Under the pieces are notes generated by a model. It ran no database searches, was not told the DNA's origin, and was given only the letters and a program-made list of their open reading frames with translations. From Lachnospiraceae bacterium V9D3004 (GTDB lineage: Bacteria; Bacillota; Clostridia; Lachnospirales; Lachnospiraceae), in assembly GCA_000621985.1 (NCBI GenBank), contig JHWW01000007.1, positions 62,001 through 126,000 of the forward strand: 64,000 nt of DNA, given 5' to 3'. The number at the start of each line of letters is the position of its first letter. The first letter of the stretch is position 1. Below, piece by piece: positions 31,402-40,171 of this stretch. The position numbers and the translations under genes are program-made.

Positions 31402-32457
31402 TCACCCCTCAATCTTTACTATGATATTTTCAAGAATACCTATACATCTGGTGTCGGAAAGGTACCAGTTTCCTGATGAATCACTTTCAATTGAAGTATC
31501 ACACCATTTACCGTCTATAAATGCTTTTAGGCAATCACCGGAGTGCAAGCCTTCCGGCATCCACTTTTCATCCTTCTTGATCCCATATCTTTCTTCGTCC
31601 TCGTTATATGAAAGATACCCGGAGTCTGAAAAATGCTCAAATATTGTCTTTTCAATCTTCTTGCTATTATTACCGTTTACTTTGATTGTAGGCTCAATAC
31701 CACCAATAACATCGTCTATACTGCCGTCATCAAGTTCACTTGCTTTAGCAAGCTCCTTAATCCTAGCAGACTGCTTCATACTAAGCTTAATTCCTTTATC
31801 ATATAGCTTGTCAAACACCATTTTCTGCTGATTATAGTTAAGTTCTGTCAAATCAAGTCCCTGACTTAACCCAAGCTTCTTTTCATCAATCATCCTTAAC
31901 AACTCATCTGAAAGTCTATCAAGCTTGATAAGTCTTTGAATTGTCTTATATCCCTCTCCAAGTTCTTCACTCATAGCTTCCAAACTTGATACACCGGTTG
32001 CTATCCCCTGATGCTTCATAGCCTCATATTTCATTGAGTATGCTCGCGCTTTCTCACTTATAAGAAGCTCCTCCCTCTGCAAATTGGAATCAACCATGGC
32101 AATAGTGGCAAGGTCATCATCATAATCTCTGATAATAACAGGCATTGTAGTTAATCCGGCTCTCTTTGACGCTTCTTTCCTTGTATGACCTGATATAAGC
32201 TCATATCCACCACTAGGATCCTTTCTTGCTATACCGGGATTAAGTACTCCAACCTTCTTAATGCTCTCAACCATCTCCTGAAGCTTATCATCATCCCTGA
32301 CAGTAAATGGATGATTCTTAAAAGGATGAAGCTCATCTAAAGGTATTTCAACTGCATCTTTAAATAATTCTTCTGAACTAACGCTCTCAGGCTCTTCCCC
32401 ACCAAACAAATCGTTAAACGCCTTGATATGTATCTTTGATGCACTATCTCTACTCAT
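31402..32457 (-). CDS. parB: ParB/Spo0J-family partition protein
   Basis: The 351-residue protein shows the ParB N-terminal nuclease/CTPase-like domain: IPLDELHPFKNHPF, MVESIKKVGVLNPGI, YELISGHTRKEASKRAG and ATIAMVDSNLQREELLISEKA, followed by the helix-turn-helix region. It binds a centromere-like site and works with ParA. ATG at 32457 follows AAGGAGGTG and overlaps the end of parA by eight bases. No parS-like site was recognised in the window. It should keep the circular or replicating form in dividing cells. Confidence 0.95.
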   Translation of the reverse strand: MSRDSASKIHIKAFNDLFGGEEPESVSSEELFKDAVEIPLDELHPFKNHPFTVRDDDKLQEMVESIKKVGVLNPGIARKDPSGGYELISGHTRKEASKRAGLTTMPVIIRDYDDDLATIAMVDSNLQREELLISEKARAYSMKYEAMKHQGIATGVSSLEAMSEELGEGYKTIQRLIKLDRLSDELLRMIDEKKLGLSQGLDLTELNYNQQKMVFDKLYDKGIKLSMKQSARIKELAKASELDDGSIDDVIGGIEPTIKVNGNNSKKIEKTIFEHFSDSGYLSYNEDEERYGIKKDEKWMPEGLHSGDCLKAFIDGKWCDTSIESDSSGNWYLSDTRCIGILENIIVKIEG

Positions 32458-33232
32458 TAGCAAGCACCTCCTTTACTAAACTCTTATAAGCAAGAGCAAC
32501 CTTGCCCTTTGGATCATGTTTATAAATACTCACACCTTCTGCAGCAATCTCTTCTGCTCTGACGGACTTCGGAATACCTTCACTAAAGAAATGTAGGTTG
32601 TCACCATAGTTTTCCTTTAATAAAGCGATAATATCCTTAGAGAAGTTCGTTCTCGAATCTACAATGGTAAATAGAACCCCCTCTATATTAAGGTTTGGAT
32701 TAAGATGCTTCTTAACCTTACCAATAGTCACTATAAGCTGCTCTAATCCAACAATAGGAAGAAATGACGGCTGACATGGTATAAGAACCGAATCTGCAGC
32801 TGTTAAGGCATTGATTGTTACCATACCAAGACTTGGCATACAATCAAGAATAATATAGTCATAATCCTCAGAAACCAAGTCAATATACTGCTTTAAGACA
32901 AATTCTCTTCTCATTACGTTAATAAGTGTCTGCTCCAATGCTGCAAGCTCGATATTACAAGGCATAAGATCTATTCCTTCCTCGTGATGAATGATTCCTT
33001 CGCTTTTATCGAACTCTTCATCATTAATAAGCTTTCCAATAATTGTTGGAAGAGCTATATTAAGAGCATCCGGTTCTCTCACACCTAGACTTGCTGACAT
33101 AGATCCCTGACTGTCACAATCAATTAAGAGAACTTTCTTTCCCTCTCTTGCTAATCCTATTCCAAGATTAACTGAACTCGTACTTTTGGCTGTTCCGCCT
33201 TTCTGATTTGAAATCGCTATTACTTTACTCAT
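32450..33232 (-). CDS. parA: ParA/Soj-family partition ATPase
   Basis: The product (about 260 residues) has the deviant Walker A motif NQKGGTAKSTSSVN at its N-terminus, then VLLIDCDSQG, YIILDCMPSLG and the PCQPSFLPIVGLEQL segment, which identify a ParA-type ATPase. ATG at 33232 has GAGAGG nine bases ahead; two codons earlier is possible. It is the second gene of the element's leading operon, overlapping parB. Confidence 0.95.
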   Translation of the reverse strand: MSKVIAISNQKGGTAKSTSSVNLGIGLAREGKKVLLIDCDSQGSMSASLGVREPDALNIALPTIIGKLINDEEFDKSEGIIHHEEGIDLMPCNIELAALEQTLINVMRREFVLKQYIDLVSEDYDYIILDCMPSLGMVTINALTAADSVLIPCQPSFLPIVGLEQLIVTIGKVKKHLNPNLNIEGVLFTIVDSRTNFSKDIIALLKENYGDNLHFFSEGIPKSVRAEEIAAEGVSIYKHDPKGKVALAYKSLVKEVLANE

Positions 33233-33238
33233 AGACAT

Positions 33239-33430
33239 TTACCTCTCTTTCCGATGTGTAGTGCTGGTTTGTTTTCTATATATATTGGTATACAGGCGCT
33301 TGAACCTATTAGAAGTCTTAATTGAATATATGTCTGACGTGTCTACGACATCAAATCTGCTATCCTTTTCAAGCACTTTTAAAAACCAGCGAATTTCATT
33401 CCTGCTTCCTTGCAGTCTCACCTTAATCAT
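33239..33430 (-). CDS. DUF3970-family small protein
   Basis: The 63-residue protein starts at 33430 (GAAAGGAGAAGGCT ahead), as MIKVRLQGSRNEIRWFLKVLEKD and ends basic. This is the DUF3970 pattern, a small uncharacterised family common next to parA on Clostridia mobile elements. It is the first gene of the element's parAB-rep operon. An upstream reading in the same frame is not supported by a ribosome site. Confidence 0.8.
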   Translation of the reverse strand: MIKVRLQGSRNEIRWFLKVLEKDSRFDVVDTSDIYSIKTSNRFKRLYTNIYRKQTSTTHRKER

Positions 33431-33565
33431 AGCCTTCTCCTTTCTACGTTTTTTATCTGAAACCCTTGTAAATACAGGCTTTTCAGCATTTTGACTATTT
33501 AGAACATCGACTGTTAAATAAATTAGGAAAAAAAATTCAATTTTTTTATTTTTCTTCCGAAAACG

Positions 33566-33618
33566 CAAAAAAGGGACCGAACATTTTAACAAAAGTGTTA
33601 AAACTGTTCGATCCCTTT
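33566..33618 (-). terminator. Strong intrinsic terminator closing the ppdK unit
   Basis: Arms 33597-33617 and 33571-33590 form an approximately 19-pair stem with a short loop; on the minus strand it is followed by six T. It lies just after the stop of the short reading frame and marks the end of the chromosomal transcription unit next to the ICE. Confidence 0.9.
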
Positions 33619-33629
33619 CAGGATTTAAA

Positions 33630-33737
33630 TTAAATATAAATGTCTACCGTAAACGGTTCATATCCTCTCAAACTCTCGGTAATCCCTAGTTCTTCAAGGA
33701 TTTCCCTTGCTCGATCTTCATCAATTACCGCAGTCAT
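33630..33737 (-). CDS. Short reading frame (35 residues) between ppdK and its terminator
   Basis: The frame encodes MTAVIDEDRAREILEELG and then ITESLRGYEPFTVDIYI. The first half is a convincing amphipathic helix and the composition is protein-like. There is no ribosome site at the ATG and the frame stays open further upstream, so it may be the tail of a decayed gene or a very small protein. The family is unknown. It is placed between the ppdK stop and the terminator, hence transcribed with ppdK. Confidence 0.35.
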   Translation of the reverse strand: MTAVIDEDRAREILEELGITESLRGYEPFTVDIYI

Positions 33738-33766
33738 CAAATAGATATGATCATCTAAACCATTTC

Positions 33767-36391
33767 CTACTCTGCGGCGATTGCAGCCTGTGCAGCCGCA
33801 AGCCTTGCGATCGGAACTCTGAATGGCGAACATGAGACATAATCAAGACCGATCTTATTGCAGAATTCGATACTTGACGGATCACCGCCGTGCTCACCGC
33901 ATATTCCGATGTGGAGTTTGTCGTTAGCCGGTCTACCGAGTTTGATGGCTGTCTCCATGAGTTTGCCGACACCGTTCTGATCAAGTTTTGCGAACGGATC
34001 GCTCTCGAATATCTTCGACTTGTAGTAGTCGGAAAGGAACTTGCCGGAGTCGTCTCTTGAGAATCCGAATGCAAGCTGTGTAAGGTCATTGGTACCGAAG
34101 CAGAAGAAGTCAGCCTCTGTTGCGATCTCGTCAGCCACAAGACATGCTCTCGGTATCTCTATCATTGTTCCTACTTCATATGTCATATCTGAGCCTGCTG
34201 CAGCTATCTCTGCATCGGCAGTCTCTACGATAACTTTCTTGATAACCTGGAATTCTTTCTTGTCTCCGATAAGCGGAACCATGATCTCGGGAACAATATT
34301 CCATTCTGAATGAGCTTTATTAACATTAAGCGCTGCCCTGATAACAGCCTTGGTCTGCATTCTTGCGATCTCCGGATAGGTAACTGCGAGACGGCAGCCT
34401 CTGTGACCCATCATCGGATTGAATTCATGCAGTGAATCTATCATTGATCTGATCTCATCAACGCTCTTACCCTTGGTCTTTGCAAGCTTCTCAATGTCAG
34501 CATCCTCGGTCGGAACGAATTCATGAAGCGGCGGATCGAGGAAACGGATCGTAACCGGGCATCCTTCAAGTGCTTCATATAACTGTTCAAAATCTCCCTG
34601 CTGCATAGGAAGAATCTTATCAAGCGCAGCCTCTCTCTCCTCTACGGTATCAGAACAGATCATCTCACGGAATGCATCGATTCTGTCGCCTTCGAAGAAC
34701 ATATGCTCTGTACGACAGAGACCGATTCCCTCTGCACCAAGCTCACGTGCCTTCTTTGCATCTGTAGGTGTATCGGCATTGGTACGAACCTTAAGCTTTC
34801 TGAAGCTGTCTGCCCAATCCATGATCCTTCCGAACTCACCGGCAATTGTTGCATCAACCGTCGGAATCTCTCCGTCATATATCTTACCTGTTGAACCGTC
34901 AATCGATATAACGTCTCCCTCGTGGAATTCCTTTCCGCCGAGAGTGAATTTCTTATTGGCTTCATCCATAGCGATATCGCCGCAACCGGATACACAGCAT
35001 GTACCCATTCCACGTGCAACAACGGCAGCATGTGAAGTTCTTCCGCCTCTTACTGTCAGGATACCCTGTGCAGCCTTCATTCCTTCGATATCTTCCGGTG
35101 AAGTCTCAAGACGAACAAGAATAACTTTCTTCCCTTCATCTTTCCACTTCATTGCATCCTCTGCAGAGAATACGATCTGTCCGCATGCGGATCCCGGTGA
35201 AGCACCGATAGCACTTCCTATAGCTTCTGCATTCTTAAGTGCAGCTGCATCAAACTGCGGATGAAGAAGTGCATCAAGGTTACGCGGCTCGATCATTGCA
35301 ACTGCTTCTTCCGGAGTGATCATCTTCTCATCAACAAGATCACATGCGATCTTAAGAGCAGCCTGCGGAGTTCTCTTACCGTTACGTGTCTGAAGCATGT
35401 ACAGCTTCCTGTCCTCGATCGTGAACTCCATATCCTGCATGTCACGGTAATGTGTCTCAAGCTTATTGCAAATATCCTTGAACTGTTCGAATACTTCAGG
35501 CATTGTATCTGCCATATCTTCTATCTTGTTAGGTGTTCTTACTCCGGCAACAACGTCCTCGCCCTGTGCGTTCATGAGGAACTCACCGTCAAGTTTCTTC
35601 TCACCGGTTGAAGGATTACGTGTAAATGCAACACCTGTACCGGATGTATCACCCATGTTACCGAATGCCATCATCTGAACGTTAACAGCTGTTCCCCATG
35701 AATAAGGGATATCGTTGTCACGTCTGTATACATTGGCTCTCTCATTATCCCATGAACGGAATACAGCCTTGATGGCTTCCATGAGCTGAACCTTTGGATC
35801 ATCAGGGAAGTCATTACCGATCTTTGACTTGTACTCAGCTTTGAACTGATTGGCAAGTTCCTTAAGATCGTCGGCAGTGAGCTCAACATCCTGCTTAACG
35901 CCCTTCTCGTCCTTCATTTTATCTATAAGCTGCTCAAAGTACTTCTTACCTACTTCCATAACAACATCGGAGAACATCTGGATGAATCTTCTGTAGCAGT
36001 CCCATGCCCATCTGGGATTATTAGACTTCTTTGCAAGAACTTCCACTACTTCTTCATTAAGACCAAGATTAAGAATAGTATCCATCATACCCGGCATTGA
36101 TGCTCTTGCACCCGAACGAACGGATACGAGCAACGGATTCTCCTTGTCACCGAACTTCTTACCGGTGATCTCTTCCATCTTAGCTATATATTCCATGATC
36201 TGTGACTGAATCTCATCATTGATCTGTCTGCCATCTTCATAATACTGTGTACAAGCCTCGGTTGTAATTGTGAATCCCTGTGGAACAGGCAGTCCCAGAT
36301 TCGTCATCTCTGCAAGGTTAGCTCCCTTACCGCCAAGAAGATTACGCATCTTGGCATCACCTTCAGTAAATAAATAAACCCACTTCTTCAT
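33767..36391 (-). CDS. ppdK: Pyruvate, phosphate dikinase
   Basis: The 874-residue enzyme interconverts pyruvate, ATP and phosphate with phosphoenolpyruvate, AMP and pyrophosphate, a central step in glycolysis and gluconeogenesis of many anaerobes. The N-terminal ATP-grasp domain starts WVYLFTEGDAKMRNLLGGKG, the swivelling phosphohistidine domain has GGRTSHAAVVARGMG with His454, and the C-terminal PEP/pyruvate barrel has LCRTEHMF and GICGEHGGDPSS with the catalytic Cys. It is full length. The ribosome site (AGGAGGTAGTGT-ATG) and a promoter upstream are clear. Confidence 0.98.
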   Translation of the reverse strand: MKKWVYLFTEGDAKMRNLLGGKGANLAEMTNLGLPVPQGFTITTEACTQYYEDGRQINDEIQSQIMEYIAKMEEITGKKFGDKENPLLVSVRSGARASMPGMMDTILNLGLNEEVVEVLAKKSNNPRWAWDCYRRFIQMFSDVVMEVGKKYFEQLIDKMKDEKGVKQDVELTADDLKELANQFKAEYKSKIGNDFPDDPKVQLMEAIKAVFRSWDNERANVYRRDNDIPYSWGTAVNVQMMAFGNMGDTSGTGVAFTRNPSTGEKKLDGEFLMNAQGEDVVAGVRTPNKIEDMADTMPEVFEQFKDICNKLETHYRDMQDMEFTIEDRKLYMLQTRNGKRTPQAALKIACDLVDEKMITPEEAVAMIEPRNLDALLHPQFDAAALKNAEAIGSAIGASPGSACGQIVFSAEDAMKWKDEGKKVILVRLETSPEDIEGMKAAQGILTVRGGRTSHAAVVARGMGTCCVSGCGDIAMDEANKKFTLGGKEFHEGDVISIDGSTGKIYDGEIPTVDATIAGEFGRIMDWADSFRKLKVRTNADTPTDAKKARELGAEGIGLCRTEHMFFEGDRIDAFREMICSDTVEEREAALDKILPMQQGDFEQLYEALEGCPVTIRFLDPPLHEFVPTEDADIEKLAKTKGKSVDEIRSMIDSLHEFNPMMGHRGCRLAVTYPEIARMQTKAVIRAALNVNKAHSEWNIVPEIMVPLIGDKKEFQVIKKVIVETADAEIAAAGSDMTYEVGTMIEIPRACLVADEIATEADFFCFGTNDLTQLAFGFSRDDSGKFLSDYYKSKIFESDPFAKLDQNGVGKLMETAIKLGRPANDKLHIGICGEHGGDPSSIEFCNKIGLDYVSCSPFRVPIARLAAAQAAIAAE

Positions 36392-36457
36392 ACACTACCT
36401 CCTATTATAAATAAATATTTTACTCCCTGATATTACATAAATATAACTCTGCCTTGT

Positions 36458-36486
36458 ATTATATCACAGCTTTTAATATATTACAA
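36458..36486 (-). promoter_or_regulatory. Promoter of ppdK
   Basis: TTGTAA (36486-36481) and TATAAT (36463-36458) on the minus strand are 17 bases apart, 67 bases before the ppdK start. Confidence 0.7.
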
Positions 36487-36508
36487 CCATATACAAGGCG
36501 ATCATTAC

Positions 36509-37408
36509 CTATACCGAAGCCCCTCTCACGAAAGTGACAGCCCTTTCGTGAACCCTGATCTCAGACATCCTGTATTCACCGCCGAAATCCCCGTCGATCG
36601 TCCATCTTAACGGTTCGTCACATTCGATTGTCATCCCGGTAATATGTCTGTAGTGAAATAATCCGCAATCCACATCCCCGGATAATAACGCATTGATGAT
36701 CACCTGATAATCTCCGAATTTCCTTGGTGCTTTAATAAAAAATGCTTCGAGCTTTCCGTCATCAAGCGCAACCTCATCATCAAACAAAGACAAAAATCCT
36801 CCTACCGAGAACGAATTGGTGATCATGCCGTATATGACTTCCTCCTCGAATATCTCATCATCAATTGTTACTTTCACTTTATAGTTCTTTATCGAAGACA
36901 ATTTTCTGACTCCTTCAAAAAAATAAGCCAGCTTTCCGAGAATATTCTTACTTGCCTGAGGAGTCTCATAAGACACTTCCGTAAAAGCTCCGAAGGCTGC
37001 GATATAATCAAAATATTTTCCGTTGATATCTCCGATGTCACTGCTGTAATTTTCTCCGTTCACGGCAGTCTTTACCGCTTCGATGATATCCTGCGGCAGA
37101 TTAAATGAATGTGCAAAATCATTTACGGTCCCGGCAGGAATATATCCGCACAGCGGACGCTTATCAAGACTCATTATTCCCCCTGTAACCTCGTTAAGCG
37201 TACCGTCACCTCCGCAGCATATTATCCTGTCATAATCTTCGCCCTGTTTTGCAACAATACCGCCGGCATCTCCCGCCTTCCCGGTAGCATATATAGAAAC
37301 TTCATAACCGTCCCTGCATAAAAATTCGACAATATCGGACAATGATCTTTTGATCACTCCTCTTCCGGCATTGGGGTTGTAGATCAGTAATAATTTTTTT
37401 GAATCCAT
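36509..37408 (-). CDS. Diacylglycerol kinase / lipid kinase family protein
   Basis: The 299-residue protein is of the YegS/DgkB type that phosphorylates diacylglycerol or a related lipid. It has LLLIYNPNAGRG at the N-terminus, the nucleotide-binding motif IICCGGDGTLNEVTGG, GYIPAGTVNDFAHS and, later, DIGDINGKYFDYIAAFG. These are the hallmark motifs. It is soluble, full length, has GGAGGG as ribosome site, and lies between queA and ppdK on the same strand. The exact lipid substrate is not known. Confidence 0.9.
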   Translation of the reverse strand: MDSKKLLLIYNPNAGRGVIKRSLSDIVEFLCRDGYEVSIYATGKAGDAGGIVAKQGEDYDRIICCGGDGTLNEVTGGIMSLDKRPLCGYIPAGTVNDFAHSFNLPQDIIEAVKTAVNGENYSSDIGDINGKYFDYIAAFGAFTEVSYETPQASKNILGKLAYFFEGVRKLSSIKNYKVKVTIDDEIFEEEVIYGMITNSFSVGGFLSLFDDEVALDDGKLEAFFIKAPRKFGDYQVIINALLSGDVDCGLFHYRHITGMTIECDEPLRWTIDGDFGGEYRMSEIRVHERAVTFVRGASV

Positions 37409-37441
37409 CAGGGTCCCTCCAACACATTTTCCAATGGAGTA

Positions 37442-38467
37442 TCAGCTTATCATCATGGCATCTCCAAAGGAAAAAAATCTATACTCTTCCTTAACCGCTT
37501 CTTCATACGCCTTAAGAATATTATCTCTTCCGGCAAATGCCGAAACAAGCATCAAAAGCGTAGATTCCGGCAGATGAAAATTCGTGATCAGTCCGTCCAT
37601 GATCTTAAATTCATAACCGGGATAGATGAATATATCCGTATCTTTTTCGCCCGCTTCAATAACGCCCTTTTTTACGGCAGCAGACTCTACGGTCCGACAG
37701 CTCGTGGTCCCGACACAGATCACCCTTCTTCCTTCATCTTTTGCGGCGTTGATCATATCTGCCGCTTCACCGGTCACTCTGTATAATTCGGAATGCATAT
37801 GATGTTCATCCACATTATCCACTTTTACGGGTCTGAATGTTCCGAGGCCTACATGAAGAGTGACTCTCGCAATCTCCACTCCCATATTTTTAACTTCTTC
37901 AAGAAGTTCATCCGTAAAATGAAGTCCCGCCGTGGGTGCGGCCGCCGATCCTTCATACTTAGCGTATACCGTCTGGTATCTGTCCCTGTCCTTTAATTCA
38001 TGAGTGATATAAGGAGGTAACGGCATCTGTCCGAGTTCATCAAGTATCTCTTCGAATATACCCGAATATTCGAACTTAACCAGTCTGTTGCCGTCAGGAA
38101 GCACTTCCGCTATCTCAGAGATAAGCTTTCCGTCACCGAAACTTACTCTTGCCCCGGTCCGAAGTTTCTTACCGGGTCTTACAATGGCTTCCCATATGTC
38201 TGCGGTCTTTCTCTTAAGAAGCAGGATCTCGCAGGCTCCGCCGGTGCCTTCCCTGTTTCCGAGAAGTCTCGCGGGAATAACTTTCGTGTCATTTATAACC
38301 AACACATCTCCCGGTACGAGATAATCAGTTATCCTGTCAAATATCGTATGAACGGTCCTTCCCGTATCTCTGTCTATATGCATAAGTCTTGAATCCGAAC
38401 GTCTTTCGAGCGGATCCTGTGCTATCAGGCGCTCGGGCAGTTCATAATAAAAATCACTTGTCTTCAT
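37442..38467 (-). CDS. queA: S-adenosylmethionine:tRNA ribosyltransferase-isomerase
   Basis: QueA transfers and isomerises the ribosyl part of SAM onto 7-aminomethyl-7-deazaguanine in tRNA, a late step in queuosine synthesis. The protein starts [17 protein letters not shown] and has [69 protein letters not shown] and [17 protein letters not shown], which are characteristic. ATG at 38467 with AGGAGT is preferred over a longer start. The length of 341 residues fits the family. It leads the queA-dagK unit. Confidence 0.97.
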   Translation of the reverse strand: MKTSDFYYELPERLIAQDPLERRSDSRLMHIDRDTGRTVHTIFDRITDYLVPGDVLVINDTKVIPARLLGNREGTGGACEILLLKRKTADIWEAIVRPGKKLRTGARVSFGDGKLISEIAEVLPDGNRLVKFEYSGIFEEILDELGQMPLPPYITHELKDRDRYQTVYAKYEGSAAAPTAGLHFTDELLEEVKNMGVEIARVTLHVGLGTFRPVKVDNVDEHHMHSELYRVTGEAADMINAAKDEGRRVICVGTTSCRTVESAAVKKGVIEAGEKDTDIFIYPGYEFKIMDGLITNFHLPESTLLMLVSAFAGRDNILKAYEEAVKEEYRFFSFGDAMMIS

Positions 38468-38516
38468 ATTCCGAATACTCCTGTCATATGTAACTGTAAA
38501 AATATTAACAGTAACA

Positions 38517-38546
38517 ATTATATAGTAACCCAAACAATAATGGCAA
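38517..38546 (-). promoter_or_regulatory. Promoter of queA
   Basis: TTGCCA (38546-38541) and TATAAT (38522-38517) on the minus strand are 18 bases apart. It is back to back with the ppx promoter. Confidence 0.65.
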
Positions 38547-38554
38547 GTATAATA

Positions 38555-38583
38555 TTGATAAAATCCCTGAATTATTATAAAAT
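38555..38583 (+). promoter_or_regulatory. Promoter of the ppx-ppk operon
   Basis: TTGATA (38555-38560) and TAAAAT (38578-38583) are 17 bases apart, 35 bases before the ppx start. Confidence 0.7.
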
Positions 38584-38617
38584 ATAGTTAACTAATCTCC
38601 GGGAGGTGACAGACATC

Positions 38618-40171
38618 GTGTCCACATCCACATTTGCATCAATTGATGTCGGCTCCAATGAGGTATCACTCAAGATATATGAGCTTGGCAAAAAGAATAA
38701 TATACGTGAGCTGACTTACGTAAGACATATAATGGAACTCGGCAGCGATACTTATGTAAACGGTTATATTTCCAACCATATGATAGATGAATTATGCGAC
38801 GTACTTGACGGATTCATCCAGATCATGAAAGACTTCGGTGTAACTGAATACCGTGCATGCTCCACAAGTTCCATAAGAGAAGCTGCAAACAGACATTCCC
38901 TTCTTGACAGGGTTCGTACCCGCACGGGAATAGACATTAACATATTAAGTAATTCCGAGCAATATTTTCTGCAATATCAGGGTGCCACGCTTCGTGAACC
39001 GTTATTCAACGATATTATAAACGCCGGTGCCCTTGTAGTTGAAGTAGGTTCCGGAAGTTCGCAGGTCACCTGTTTCTCAGGCGGCAAGCTTGTTGTATCA
39101 CACAATCTCCGTCTCGGAGCCTTAAGGATCAATGAATTCCTCAGCAGCCTTGAGAGAGAAAGTGTAAGCTATGACGATCTTCTCTCGGAATACATTGATG
39201 GTGATATATATACATCTTACAAGATATATTTTCACAAATATAAGATAAAGACCGTGCTTGGAATAGGTGACGGAATCCGTCCGTTATTAAAATATCTCAG
39301 TCTCACAGGAAAGCTCAAAGACAAAGCCGGGAGTCTCTCTGCCGGAGAGATGACATCAGCTTATAAATCACTGTTCGAACATTCGGTAGCGGAACTTGCT
39401 GATATGCTCGGAACTTCCGAAGAACAGGCAAGACTCCTGCTTCCCACCGCAATGATATATGAAAAGATAATGCGCATCAACAATGCACAGTCAATATATC
39501 TGAGCACCACCGATCTGTGTGACGGAATATTTGCACAGTATGCAATTAAAAAAGGACTTATCTCAAGAGTAAGGGACTTTGATAAAGACGTGTTATCCGC
39601 CGCCAGAAAAATAGCGCTTCGTTACAATTCAAACTCAAAACATACGACCTACGTTGAAAAACTGGCATTAAAGATATTTGACAGCATGAACAGCATAAGC
39701 GGGCTTGATAAAAGAGACAGACTGCTTCTTCAGGTTGCGGTACGGTTGCACGATTGCGGCGCATACGTCAATTTTGAAGATGTTGCCTCCAATTCATATA
39801 AGATCATTACTTCAACGGAGATAATCGGACTGACAAGGAAAGAAAACGTACTTGTTGCCAATATAGTAGGCAATCCCGTGAAGACATTTCCCACATATGA
39901 CCAGGTAAGGGATGTCTTAACGGAACGAGAATATATAAAGGTCGCAAAATTATCGTCGATCTTCAGGATCGCCAATGATCTCGACACGAGTAAAAACCAG
40001 AAATTATCGCTGTTAAACCTGACACTTAAAAACAACAAACTCACCATATCCGGAGAATCACTGATGAACTGTGCGCTTGAGCAGGCATTTTTCAAGCATT
40101 CGGCAGCATTTTTTGAGCAGACTTTCGGCATAGTTCCCGTGATCAAGATAAGGAGGATGAATAATGGCTAA
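38618..40171 (+). CDS. ppx: Ppx/GppA-family exopolyphosphatase
   Basis: This 517-residue enzyme cleaves phosphate from polyphosphate or pppGpp. It shows the actin-like ATPase fold motifs FASIDVGSNEVSLKIYE, YRACSTSSIREAANR and ALVVEVGSGSSQVTCF, and a C-terminal HD-like domain with VRLHDCGAYV. The start is placed at GTG 38618, ten bases after GGGAGGT; the GTG four codons earlier overlaps that site. It overlaps ppk by eight bases, so the two enzymes of polyphosphate turnover are made together. Confidence 0.92.
   Translation: MSTSTFASIDVGSNEVSLKIYELGKKNNIRELTYVRHIMELGSDTYVNGYISNHMIDELCDVLDGFIQIMKDFGVTEYRACSTSSIREAANRHSLLDRVRTRTGIDINILSNSEQYFLQYQGATLREPLFNDIINAGALVVEVGSGSSQVTCFSGGKLVVSHNLRLGALRINEFLSSLERESVSYDDLLSEYIDGDIYTSYKIYFHKYKIKTVLGIGDGIRPLLKYLSLTGKLKDKAGSLSAGEMTSAYKSLFEHSVAELADMLGTSEEQARLLLPTAMIYEKIMRINNAQSIYLSTTDLCDGIFAQYAIKKGLISRVRDFDKDVLSAARKIALRYNSNSKHTTYVEKLALKIFDSMNSISGLDKRDRLLLQVAVRLHDCGAYVNFEDVASNSYKIITSTEIIGLTRKENVLVANIVGNPVKTFPTYDQVRDVLTEREYIKVAKLSSIFRIANDLDTSKNQKLSLLNLTLKNNKLTISGESLMNCALEQAFFKHSAAFFEQTFGIVPVIKIRRMNNG

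Larger units (their letters stand above)
1..33566. mobile_element. Right-hand part of an integrative and conjugative element (ICE); left end outside window
   Basis: A continuous, mostly minus-strand block holds a full conjugation set: VirD4 coupling protein, relaxase and MobC, VirB4, VirB6-like, PrgI/VirB3-like, Maff2/VirB2-like, CwlT-like hydrolase and ArdC. It also holds ParA, ParB, RepA_N-type initiator and SSB genes, plus cargo (restriction-modification, adhesin with sortase, IS110). No integrase or recombinase for the element is visible, so it must continue beyond position 1. The inner edge is inferred to lie between the DUF3970 gene and the terminator that closes the ppdK unit, roughly 33,431 to 33,566. 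No direct repeat marking an att site could be recognised. The end coordinate is therefore approximate. Confidence 0.85.
33431..33766. other. Junction region between the ICE and the chromosome
   Basis: This 336-base stretch contains an AT-rich leader for the DUF3970-parA operon (33,431-33,565), the ppdK-unit terminator and a short reading frame next to ppdK. No att-like direct repeat, tRNA or integrase was seen. A precise boundary cannot be given. Confidence 0.5.

Noticed and set aside
33431-33766. tRNA gene as ICE attachment site
   Set aside because: No tRNA-like sequence is found next to the ICE edge; the neighbour is ppdK.
34660-35264. Long open frames on both strands inside ppdK
   Set aside because: They are shadows of a strongly conserved gene with biased codon use and have no start signals.
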